A DNA stretch of 64,000 bases from Pedobacter cryoconitis (GTDB taxonomy: Bacteria > Bacteroidota > Bacteroidia > Sphingobacteriales > Sphingobacteriaceae). Position 1 is the stretch's first letter. Each line of letters opens with the position of its first letter. Below the pieces are notes generated by a model, which was given only the letters and a program-made list of their open reading frames with translations, had not been told where the DNA came from and searched no databases. This document shows, piece after piece, positions 27,921-34,951 of the stretch. The stretch is taken from contig NZ_CP014504.1 in the NCBI RefSeq assembly GCF_001590605.1, positions 868,001 to 932,000 of the forward strand, given 5' to 3'. The position numbers were made by a program, and so were the translations under genes.

Positions 27921-28607
27921 ATGAAAACGATGAAATTATCGAAGTTGAAAATTGCGCTTGTTTTGTGTGCAAGCTTATTCTTAAGCGCTTCGGTTAATGC
28001 ACAGGAAAAGGAAGAAAAGAAGGTAAAAGATGCAACAACAGTTCTTGCAGATTTTAGTAAGATGAAGGAATCAATCCCATCAGAATTACTGGCTGTTACG
28101 CAAGGGATAATTGTCGTGCCAAAACTGATTAACGCAGGTTTTGTAATCGGAGCGAAAAGAGGTAAGGGTGTTGCCATGGTTAAACGTGCCGACGGTACAT
28201 GGAGTAATCCTGTTTTTGTAACCATTACCGGAGGCAGTATTGGTGCACAGATAGGTGTTCAGTCGGTAGACCTGGTATTAGTCTTTAAACATAGCAATAG
28301 TCTGACTGATATTAAAAAGAGCAGTTTTACGCTTGGTGGTGACCTTTCTGTCGCTGCTGGTCCTGTAGGCAGAAATTCTACCGCAAATACAGATTATAAA
28401 CTGGAAGCTGAAGTTTATTCCTATTCCCGTAGTAAAGGTCTTTTTGCAGGTATTTCATTAAATGGGGCTTCTCTGGCTATTGATGCACCTTCGAATACTG
28501 CTTTTTATGGAAAAGCAATGACCGCACATAAAATATTCGATGCCGCTGACAATTCTTCAGCAATCGTCAAAGAACTAAAATCGACCCTGACAAGTATGCA
28601 AAAATAA
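27921..28607 (+). CDS. Exported SYLF (Ysc84-like) lipid-binding protein
   Basis: A signal peptide (MKTMKLSKLKIALVLCAS to SVNAQ) is followed by an acidic/basic linker and a SYLF domain (about residues 35-225) with IPSELLAVTQGIIVVPK, GFVIGAKRGKGVAMV, and GGSIGAQIGVQSVDLVLVF, all family hallmarks. Eukaryotic members bind phosphoinositides; bacterial exported members are of uncertain function, probably membrane-associated. ATG 27921 gives the best signal peptide; ATG 27894 adds nine residues. It ends at a terminator. Confidence 0.9.
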   Translation: MKTMKLSKLKIALVLCASLFLSASVNAQEKEEKKVKDATTVLADFSKMKESIPSELLAVTQGIIVVPKLINAGFVIGAKRGKGVAMVKRADGTWSNPVFVTITGGSIGAQIGVQSVDLVLVFKHSNSLTDIKKSSFTLGGDLSVAAGPVGRNSTANTDYKLEAEVYSYSRSKGLFAGISLNGASLAIDAPSNTAFYGKAMTAHKIFDAADNSSAIVKELKSTLTSMQK

Positions 28608-28630
28608 TTTGCACGGAATCAATGTCCTGA

Positions 28631-28667
28631 AATTCCCGGCTGTATCATGCAGTTGGGAATTTTTTTT
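28631..28667 (+). terminator. Terminator after the SYLF gene
   Basis: A 12-bp stem with two G-U pairs (AATTCCCGGCTG and CAGTTGGGAATT, 7-nt loop) is followed by eight T. Confidence 0.85.
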
Positions 28668-28722
28668 AAACTAAATTTCAGATTATCGGTTATTATCATG
28701 TCTTAAATTAAAGATTAAAATC

Positions 28723-28896
28723 ATGGCTGAATATTCAAAAAAAGCAAGCGTGAAAGTTGAAGAAACTATGCATGAAATGAAAGAAGGTAAATTGAAATCA
28801 GGGAGCGGAGCAAAAGTGACCTCTAAAAAACAAGCAATAGCTATCGGTCTTTCTGAAGCAAGAAAAGCAGGAGCGAAAGTGCCAAAGAAAAAATAA
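28723..28896 (+). CDS. Small basic protein, DUF6496 type
   Basis: A 57-codon gene encodes a Lys-rich cytosolic protein. The segments EYSKKASVKVEETMHEMKEG, KLKSGSGAKVTSKKQAIAIG and LSEARKAGAKVPKKK match the DUF6496 pattern, found in many bacteria and sometimes in stress-related settings. The function is unknown; nucleic acid binding is possible from the charge. It ends directly against the end of the convergent AraC gene. Confidence 0.85.
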   Translation: MAEYSKKASVKVEETMHEMKEGKLKSGSGAKVTSKKQAIAIGLSEARKAGAKVPKKK

Positions 28897-29775
28897 CTAA
28901 GCTTGACGGTCGATTAAAAATTCACGCTGATAATTCAGTGGACTTTTGCCTGTAATAGACTTGAAATATTTATGAAAGCTGGCAAAATTGTAAAAGCCAC
29001 TCTCATAGCAAATCTGTTTCACGTTAATCTTGTTTTCAATTAACAACTTACAAGCATGACCTATTCTTATTTCATTGATGAATTGAGAATAGGTTTTTCT
29101 AGTTCTCGATTTGAAATATCTGCAAAAATAATTTACGCTCACATGTGCAATATCTGCGACCTCCTGTGTTTGAATTTTACGTTTAAAATTGGCTAAGGAA
29201 AATTCATAGATCGCATGTATCCTGTCATTTTCTGAATCTTCAAAATCATGTTTAAAGCCTATCGAAGAAAGTAGTCTTGTTTTAGTACAATTGCCAATGG
29301 CAGTGAGCGCTTCCATCAGCAGGATGATTTTCTTTGAGCCCTCTGCTTGTAAAAGTTGTTCCAGTAACTCACCAATACTGTTTTTCATTGATCCGCCAAT
29401 CTGGAGCCCTCTTTTGGCTTTTTCAAGCGTAACCTTTATTAACTTGTTTTCCGGCAGGTTGAGAAAAACATCTCCCCAGAAATTCTCATTGAAATGAATC
29501 ACACGTACATCAGCACTCGTTTTTACCTGCTCATCAAAATACACATCATCAAATCTCCAGTAATGCGGCAGGTGCGCGCCGATTAAAATAACGTCACCAG
29601 ATCTGAAGCGTTTTATACTATCTCCAATAAACTGGGTACCATTACCTTTCTTGAAATGAATCAATTCTACTTCGGTATGGTAATGCCAGCGGTTATTAAT
29701 ATAAGGCACATTATCCTGTCTGGCATTGAAAGAATGAATTGGGTTCGGAGATGCTTTTAAAAGTTGAGGTTTCAT
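28897..29775 (-). CDS. AraC-family transcriptional regulator of the deoxysugar operon
   Basis: An N-terminal cupin-like sensing domain (about 20-110: NRWHYHTEVELIHFKKGNG, GDVILIGAHLPHYWRF) is followed by a C-terminal double helix-turn-helix (about 185-285: VADIAHVSVNYFCRYFKS and GFYNFASFHKYFKSITGKSP). It is divergent from the mutarotase gene 29920, with an inverted repeat between them, so it probably activates the five-gene sugar operon in response to the sugar (inference). Confidence 0.92.
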   Translation of the reverse strand: MKPQLLKASPNPIHSFNARQDNVPYINNRWHYHTEVELIHFKKGNGTQFIGDSIKRFRSGDVILIGAHLPHYWRFDDVYFDEQVKTSADVRVIHFNENFWGDVFLNLPENKLIKVTLEKAKRGLQIGGSMKNSIGELLEQLLQAEGSKKIILLMEALTAIGNCTKTRLLSSIGFKHDFEDSENDRIHAIYEFSLANFKRKIQTQEVADIAHVSVNYFCRYFKSRTRKTYSQFINEIRIGHACKLLIENKINVKQICYESGFYNFASFHKYFKSITGKSPLNYQREFLIDRQA

Positions 29776-29818
29776 TTTTTGTTATAAATCATGGCTGATG
29801 AAAGGTAAATATGCCAAA

Positions 29819-29844
29819 ATCATTTAATCTTTCGTTCAAATGAT
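29819..29844. promoter_or_regulatory. Inverted repeat between AraC regulator and sugar operon
   Basis: ATCATTT and AAATGAT are exact complements separated by 12 bp, in the middle of the 144-bp divergent intergenic region. This is a plausible operator. The arms are AT-rich and short, so chance is not excluded. Confidence 0.35.
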
Positions 29845-29919
29845 AAAATAAATAAAATCAAAAATACTTTCCTTTGAATAAATAAAGATACAAACGCTCT
29901 AAAAATTGAAAATAGATAA

Positions 29920-30252
29920 ATGAAGACCTATTGTTTAACGCTTGATTTGATTAATGATCCGGAACTTATCCGGGAATACGAAAAATATCATCAGAAAATA
30001 TGGCCTGAAATTTATGCCAGCATTAAAAACTCAGGAATAAACAGGATGCAGATTTATCGTTTCTCCAACCGGCTTATGATGCGGATGGAAGTGAATGATA
30101 GTTTCAGCTTTGACTATAAAGCAGCACTCGACGCAGAAAATGAACGCGTGCAAGAATGGGAAAAACTGATGTGGAAATACCAGCAGGCCCTGCCAGGAGC
30201 CAAGCCCGGAGAAAAATGGATGTTAATGACTCAAATTTTTGAACTTGAATAA
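29920..30252 (+). CDS. L-rhamnose/L-fucose mutarotase family protein
   Basis: The enzyme interconverts alpha and beta anomers of a 6-deoxysugar. The 110-residue protein has the RhaM/DUF718 pattern: TLDLINDPELIREYEKYHQ with the catalytic-region His, IWPEIYASIKNSGI, MQIYRFSNRLMMRMEV and the C-terminal WMLMTQIFEL. The neighbouring genes point to L-fucose. It is the first gene of the operon; its stop is one base before the next start. Confidence 0.9.
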   Translation: MKTYCLTLDLINDPELIREYEKYHQKIWPEIYASIKNSGINRMQIYRFSNRLMMRMEVNDSFSFDYKAALDAENERVQEWEKLMWKYQQALPGAKPGEKWMLMTQIFELE

Positions 30253-30253
30253 T

Positions 30254-31918
30254 ATGGCGTCTTTAGAAACCACTTACTTTATACAAATCCATCCATCAGA
30301 CAATGTTTTGGTCGCACTGGTTGATTTACCAGCAGGATTTAAAGTAAAGTTTAATGCGCTGACTTTTGATATTATCACACCGATAGCCGCCAAGCACAAA
30401 TTTACCATACATGAGCTGTCTGAAGGGAACAGTATTTTCATGTATGGCGTGTTGGTGGGTAAAGCAAACGGAGCCATACCAGCCGGACACCCGATTACAG
30501 TAGATAACGTAAAACATGCCGCTGAAGGCTATCAATTGGGAGAAAGAAAAACCCAATGGCAGCAACCAGATACTACAGCTTTCATAGATAAAACCTTTAT
30601 GGGATTTCATCGGAAAGATGGTGCAGTTGGTACCGCTAACTATTGGATTGTGATCCCGCTGGTATTTTGCGAAAACCGCAATGTAGAAGTTCTTAAAGAA
30701 GCGCTGACCGATAAATTAGGCTTTAAAAAGACTAAAAGTTATGAAAATGAAGTAGACGGGCTGATCGCTTTATATAAAACAGGGAAAAGTATAGAAGAAA
30801 TTTTGCAGGCCGACCTGCAGGATACCGCTTCAGCAGCCCCAGTCAATAAACTGTTTCCAAACATAGATGGGATTAAATTTCTGAACCATGATATGGGCTG
30901 CGGTGGAACAAGAATGGATTCCGATGCACTTTGTGGTTTGCTGGCTGGATATATTACTCACCCTAATGTGGCCGGAGCAACGGTGCTGAGTTTGGGCTGT
31001 CAGCATGCACAGATTAGTATTCTGGAAGCGGAAATTAACAAAAGAGATCCCAAATTCAGTAAACCACTGGTTATTCTGGAACAACAAAAATTAGGAACTG
31101 AAAGTAAGCTACTGCAAGAAGCACTCAAACAAACATTTACCGGTTTAATGCTGGCTAACCAGGAAGAAAGAGCGCCCGCACCCTTATCTAAATTATGTAT
31201 AGGCCTGGAATGCGGAGGCTCTGATGGATTTTCAGGGATTTCGGCTAACCCGGCACTTGGCCATCTTTCAGATTTACTGGTCACTATGGGCGGAAGTGTT
31301 ATTTTGGCTGAATTTCCAGAATTATGCGGCGTTGAACAAGAACTGAGTGATCGTTGTATAGATATAACTACTGCTAACCGGTTTATGGGGCTAATGCGTA
31401 CTTACAATGCCCTGGCAGAAGCTACAGGATCTGGGTTTTATGCAAATCCTTCTCCCGGAAATATAAAAGACGGCTTAATTACAGACGCCATAAAATCTGC
31501 AGGTGCCGCAAAAAAAGGAGGTAATTCTCCTGTGACCGCTGTTTTGGATTATCCGGAAAAAGTAACAAAACCTGGCCTTAACTTATTATGTACCCCAGGC
31601 AGCGATGTAGAAAGTACAACTGCTGAGGTAGCCTCAGGCGCAAATATTGTACTTTTCACCACGGGCTTGGGAACCCCGACAGGGAATCCTATTGCGCCAG
31701 TTATAAAACTCTCCACAAATACAGTTTTATTTAATAAGATGCCTGATATTATTGATATTAATTGTGGTACTATCATTGAAGGCACTGAAAGTATCCAACA
31801 GGCAGGAGAACGTATACTGCACTATGTAATTGAGGTGGCAAGCGGGCTGATCAAACCTAAAGCAGTACTATTAGGACAGGATGATTTTATTCCATGGAAA
31901 AGAGGTGTTTCATTATAA
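30254..31918 (+). CDS. UxaA-family sugar-acid dehydratase (probable L-fuconate dehydratase)
   Basis: An N-terminal SAF domain (about 1-90, HPSDNVLVALVDLPAG) is followed by the altronate-dehydratase-like domain with Fe-S/metal-binding Cys motifs: HDMGCGGTRMDSDALCG, SLGCQHAQ, and GLECGGSDGFSGISANP. It would remove water from a sugar acid to give the 2-keto-3-deoxy acid. True altronate dehydratase sits with uxaB/uxaC; here it sits with mutarotase, two SDR enzymes and an FAH hydrolase, so L-fuconate or a similar 6-deoxyaldonate is a better substrate (inference). The start is ATG 30254. Confidence 0.88.
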   Translation: MASLETTYFIQIHPSDNVLVALVDLPAGFKVKFNALTFDIITPIAAKHKFTIHELSEGNSIFMYGVLVGKANGAIPAGHPITVDNVKHAAEGYQLGERKTQWQQPDTTAFIDKTFMGFHRKDGAVGTANYWIVIPLVFCENRNVEVLKEALTDKLGFKKTKSYENEVDGLIALYKTGKSIEEILQADLQDTASAAPVNKLFPNIDGIKFLNHDMGCGGTRMDSDALCGLLAGYITHPNVAGATVLSLGCQHAQISILEAEINKRDPKFSKPLVILEQQKLGTESKLLQEALKQTFTGLMLANQEERAPAPLSKLCIGLECGGSDGFSGISANPALGHLSDLLVTMGGSVILAEFPELCGVEQELSDRCIDITTANRFMGLMRTYNALAEATGSGFYANPSPGNIKDGLITDAIKSAGAAKKGGNSPVTAVLDYPEKVTKPGLNLLCTPGSDVESTTAEVASGANIVLFTTGLGTPTGNPIAPVIKLSTNTVLFNKMPDIIDINCGTIIEGTESIQQAGERILHYVIEVASGLIKPKAVLLGQDDFIPWKRGVSL

Positions 31919-31926
31919 TTTAATAT

Positions 31927-32691
31927 ATGTTTAGTTTAGAAGGAAAAATAGCCATTGTTACCGGTGGTGGAAGTGGTATCGGAAAAGCTATCGCTATGCT
32001 GTTTGCCAGACAAGGTGCAGCTGTACATATTATCGAACTCAATGCAGCAGCAGCAGAGGAAACGGTCAGTGAAATCCAGAAAAATAAAGGAAAGGCTCAT
32101 GGACATAGTTGTGATGTAAGTAACCAGAACCAGGTATTGGATATCTTTAACCAGATTGGCTCAGTAGATATTTTGGTGAATAATGCCGGCATAGCACATG
32201 TTGGAAAGGCTGGTACTACAAGCGAAGAAGATTTTGATAAAGTATTTGCCGTGAACGTGAAAGGGGCCTACAACGCTTTATTCGCAGCAATTCCCTTATT
32301 AAAAGAAAGTAAAAGTCCAGTGATTTTGAATATGGCCTCTATTGCTGCTGTGGTAGGTATTACAGACAGATTTGCCTATTCCATGAGTAAAGGAGCGATA
32401 TATGCCATGACGATGTCTGTTGCAAGAGACTACCTGGAAGATGGTATTCGTTGTAACAGTATTTCTCCGGCAAGAGTCCATACGCCTTTTGTAGACGGTT
32501 TTATCTCAAAAAATTATGCAGGGCAGGAAGAAGAAGTATTTGAGAAATTAGCTAAAAGTCAGCCGATTGGAAGAATGGGCAAACCTGAAGAAATAGCTGC
32601 ACTAGCTTTATATTTATGTGCAGAAGAATCAGGATTTATTACAGGAAATGATTATCCTATTGATGGAGGATTTATAAAACTTAACAACTAA
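31927..32691 (+). CDS. SDR dehydrogenase (probable 2-keto-3-deoxy-L-fuconate dehydrogenase)
   Basis: A classical short-chain dehydrogenase of 254 residues: NAD-binding TGGGSGIGKAIA, NNAGIAHVG, catalytic Ser in MASIAAVVG and YSMSKGAI (Tyr-x3-Lys intact), and a PIDGGF C-terminus. By operon context it would oxidise the dehydratase product to a 2,4-diketo acid, which the next enzyme splits. Nine bases after the dehydratase gene. Confidence 0.88.
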   Translation: MFSLEGKIAIVTGGGSGIGKAIAMLFARQGAAVHIIELNAAAAEETVSEIQKNKGKAHGHSCDVSNQNQVLDIFNQIGSVDILVNNAGIAHVGKAGTTSEEDFDKVFAVNVKGAYNALFAAIPLLKESKSPVILNMASIAAVVGITDRFAYSMSKGAIYAMTMSVARDYLEDGIRCNSISPARVHTPFVDGFISKNYAGQEEEVFEKLAKSQPIGRMGKPEEIAALALYLCAEESGFITGNDYPIDGGFIKLNN

Positions 32692-32699
32692 AGATACTT

Positions 32700-33557
32700 A
32701 TGAAATTAATAAGATGGGGCGGTGCAGGCCAAGAAAAGACAGGCGTGATTATCAATGATATTAAATATGATACTTCTGCTTTCGGCGGTGATTACAATGA
32801 AGATTTTTTTGAGAAAAACGGATTGGCAAGACTAGCTGAATTTGTCAAAGCAAATGCCGGTAAACTAACTATAATTCCAGACTCAGCACGATTAGGCTCA
32901 CCAATTGCACGTCCGTCTAAAATTATATGTATTGGTTTAAACTATGCAGATCATGCGAAGGAAACCAATGCACCGCTGCCAGTTGAGCCCATCATTTTTA
33001 TGAAATCAACCACAGCATTAGCAGGACCAAACGACGCGATTATCACGCCTAAAAACTCAGTTAAAACAGACTGGGAAGTAGAGCTTGCCGTAGTTATTGG
33101 TAAAAAGGCATCTTATGTGGAAGAAGCCGAAGCCCTGGACTATGTTGCAGGATATACCTTGCACAACGATGTTTCGGAACGTGAATTTCAAATCGAAAGA
33201 AACGGAACCTGGGATAAAGGTAAAGGCTGTGATACATTTGCGCCCTTAGGCCCATTTTTAGCTACTCCTGATGAATTGGGTGAGCTCAATAAATTACGCT
33301 TGTGGCTAAAGGTAAACGGCAAAACGATGCAGGACGGTAATACTTCCAACTTTATTTTTACGATTCCATTCGTAATTTCTTATGTAAGCCAGTTTATGAC
33401 TTTACTTCCCGGAGATGTCATTTCTACAGGAACACCAGCCGGAGTTGGACTTGGATTTAATCCACCAGTGTACCTGAAAGCCGGTGACGTAGTAGAGCTG
33501 GGTATTGATGGCCTGGGAACTTCCAGACAGGAAGTGAAAGCTTATGTTAAAAATTGA
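32700..33557 (+). CDS. Fumarylacetoacetate hydrolase family protein (probable 2,4-diketo-3-deoxy-L-fuconate hydrolase)
   Basis: A 285-residue FAH-fold protein: IICIGLNYADHAKETNAP, FMKSTTALAGPND, DWEVELAVVIGKKA (metal-binding Glu), YTLHNDVSEREFQ and GDVISTGTPAGVG. This is the fold used for hydrolytic C-C cleavage of diketo acids. With the preceding genes it would yield pyruvate and lactate. Eight bases after the SDR gene. Confidence 0.9.
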   Translation: MKLIRWGGAGQEKTGVIINDIKYDTSAFGGDYNEDFFEKNGLARLAEFVKANAGKLTIIPDSARLGSPIARPSKIICIGLNYADHAKETNAPLPVEPIIFMKSTTALAGPNDAIITPKNSVKTDWEVELAVVIGKKASYVEEAEALDYVAGYTLHNDVSEREFQIERNGTWDKGKGCDTFAPLGPFLATPDELGELNKLRLWLKVNGKTMQDGNTSNFIFTIPFVISYVSQFMTLLPGDVISTGTPAGVGLGFNPPVYLKAGDVVELGIDGLGTSRQEVKAYVKN

Positions 33558-33576
33558 TATCATTTAATCACTAATA

Positions 33577-34362
33577 ATGGATCTGCAATTAAAAGATAAA
33601 ATAGTCATCGTTACTGGCGGGGCAAAAGGGATTGGCGAAGGAATTGTTCGTCAATTGGCAAATGAAGGCGCAATACCTGTGATTATCGGCAGGAAAGAAG
33701 CCGATAACCTGAAACTCGTCAATGAAATCAGCAGTGAAGGGAAACAAGCCTTTCAGCTCGTTGCAGAACTGACAGATCCGCTGATTGCAGCACAAACCAT
33801 TCAGACAATTATCAATACTTTTGGCCGGATAGATGGGCTGGTCAATAATGCCGGAGTGAATGATGGGGTAAGCCTGGAAAATGGAAATTATCAGGATTTT
33901 GTAGCCAGCCTGCATAAAAATGTAATCCATTATTACCTGATGGCCCATCATGCACTTCCTTATTTGAAAAAAAGCAAGGGCTCGATTGTAAATATTGGCT
34001 CGAAAGTAGCAGAGACAGGTCAGGGAGGAACATCAGCTTATGCCGCATCAAATGGTGCAAGAAATGCGCTGACCAGAGAATGGGCTGTAGAATTGTTACC
34101 TTACAGTATCCGCGTAAACGCTGTGATCGTAGCTGAGTGTTACACCCCATTGTATCAAACCTGGATCAGCTCGCTGCCAGAACCTGAAAAGAAACTGAAA
34201 GATATTACGGCTAAAATTCCATTTGAACAGCGCATGACCACGACAGAAGAGATTGCCAATACCGTTGTTTTTCTACTCTCGCCAAGATCAAGTCATACCA
34301 CAGGACAGTTGGTTTATGTAGATGGAGGTTATGTACATCTTGACCGGTCTATCAGTTCCTGA
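33577..34362 (+). CDS. SDR oxidoreductase (probable L-fucose dehydrogenase), atypical catalytic Lys position
   Basis: A 261-residue SDR with TGGAKGIGEGIV, NNAGVNDGVS, VNIGSKVAETGQGG and a YVDGGYVH end. The classical Tyr-x3-Lys reads Tyr155-A-A-S-Asn159, so the usual catalytic Lys is absent; the downstream ARNALTREWAVELLPY is well conserved with sugar dehydrogenases of this kind. By context it would oxidise L-fucose to the lactone. No lactonase or sugar transporter is present in the cluster. Confidence 0.83.
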   Translation: MDLQLKDKIVIVTGGAKGIGEGIVRQLANEGAIPVIIGRKEADNLKLVNEISSEGKQAFQLVAELTDPLIAAQTIQTIINTFGRIDGLVNNAGVNDGVSLENGNYQDFVASLHKNVIHYYLMAHHALPYLKKSKGSIVNIGSKVAETGQGGTSAYAASNGARNALTREWAVELLPYSIRVNAVIVAECYTPLYQTWISSLPEPEKKLKDITAKIPFEQRMTTTEEIANTVVFLLSPRSSHTTGQLVYVDGGYVHLDRSISS

Positions 34363-34415
34363 GATATTTTGCAGCAGAAGCTGTAAACAGCCTGTAAGAT
34401 TTCTATATTTGCAAA

Positions 34416-34784
34416 ATGTTCAGAAGCATTCTTGTACATCTGCTGATTTTTACCACATTGACCGCTAATTTTAGCCAGGTCTTTGTGCAGGCAGGGTTTG
34501 AACTGAACGAGAACTATATCGTCTCCAAACTCTGTATTAACCGCGATAAGCCGCAAATGCACTGCAATGGTAAATGTTACCTGATGCGTAAATTAAAACA
34601 GGCAGAGCAAAAGGAAAAGAGCAGGGAACGCGAAACTCAAAGAAGTATGCACCAATTGGGTGTAGTCGTTGAGAAACTATCATTTAATCCTTACCTGACC
34701 CTGGTGATGCAGGAGTATAAGGAAGAGCTACCTTTCCGCCTGCCAGCCTATGCAGCTGAGATCTTTCAGCCACCCCGCGTATAA
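34416..34784 (+). CDS. Small membrane-anchored or exported protein with Cx9Cx3C motif
   Basis: The 122-residue protein has a hydrophobic N-terminus (ILVHLLIFTTLTANFSQVFV) and the motif CINRDKPQMHCNGKCYLMRK, that is Cys-x9-Cys-x3-Cys. A strongly charged coiled segment rich in Lys, Glu and Arg follows. I recall similar unnamed proteins in Bacteroidota beside TonB-dependent receptors. The Cys/His/Met composition suggests metal binding, perhaps copper or iron, but this is inference. It lies 168 bases upstream of a TonB-dependent receptor gene on the same strand. Confidence 0.78.
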   Translation: MFRSILVHLLIFTTLTANFSQVFVQAGFELNENYIVSKLCINRDKPQMHCNGKCYLMRKLKQAEQKEKSRERETQRSMHQLGVVVEKLSFNPYLTLVMQEYKEELPFRLPAYAAEIFQPPRV

Positions 34785-34951
34785 TTCTATACTTATTGAA
34801 CCGGAATTCCAGGATTTTTTTTAAAAATCTCTAAGGAACGGTATAACATTCCCGGTCATCTTGTCCTTCCAATAGTTTGAAATTCAGGTTTTAAAAACGA
34901 AGGAAAGCAAGGGTACGGGCAATATTTATATGAATTATAATTTTCCAATTA

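Noticed and set aside
30254..31918. Reading the UxaA-family gene as altronate dehydratase of hexuronate breakdown
   Set aside because: No uxaB, uxaC or kdg genes are nearby; the neighbours fit a 6-deoxysugar route better.
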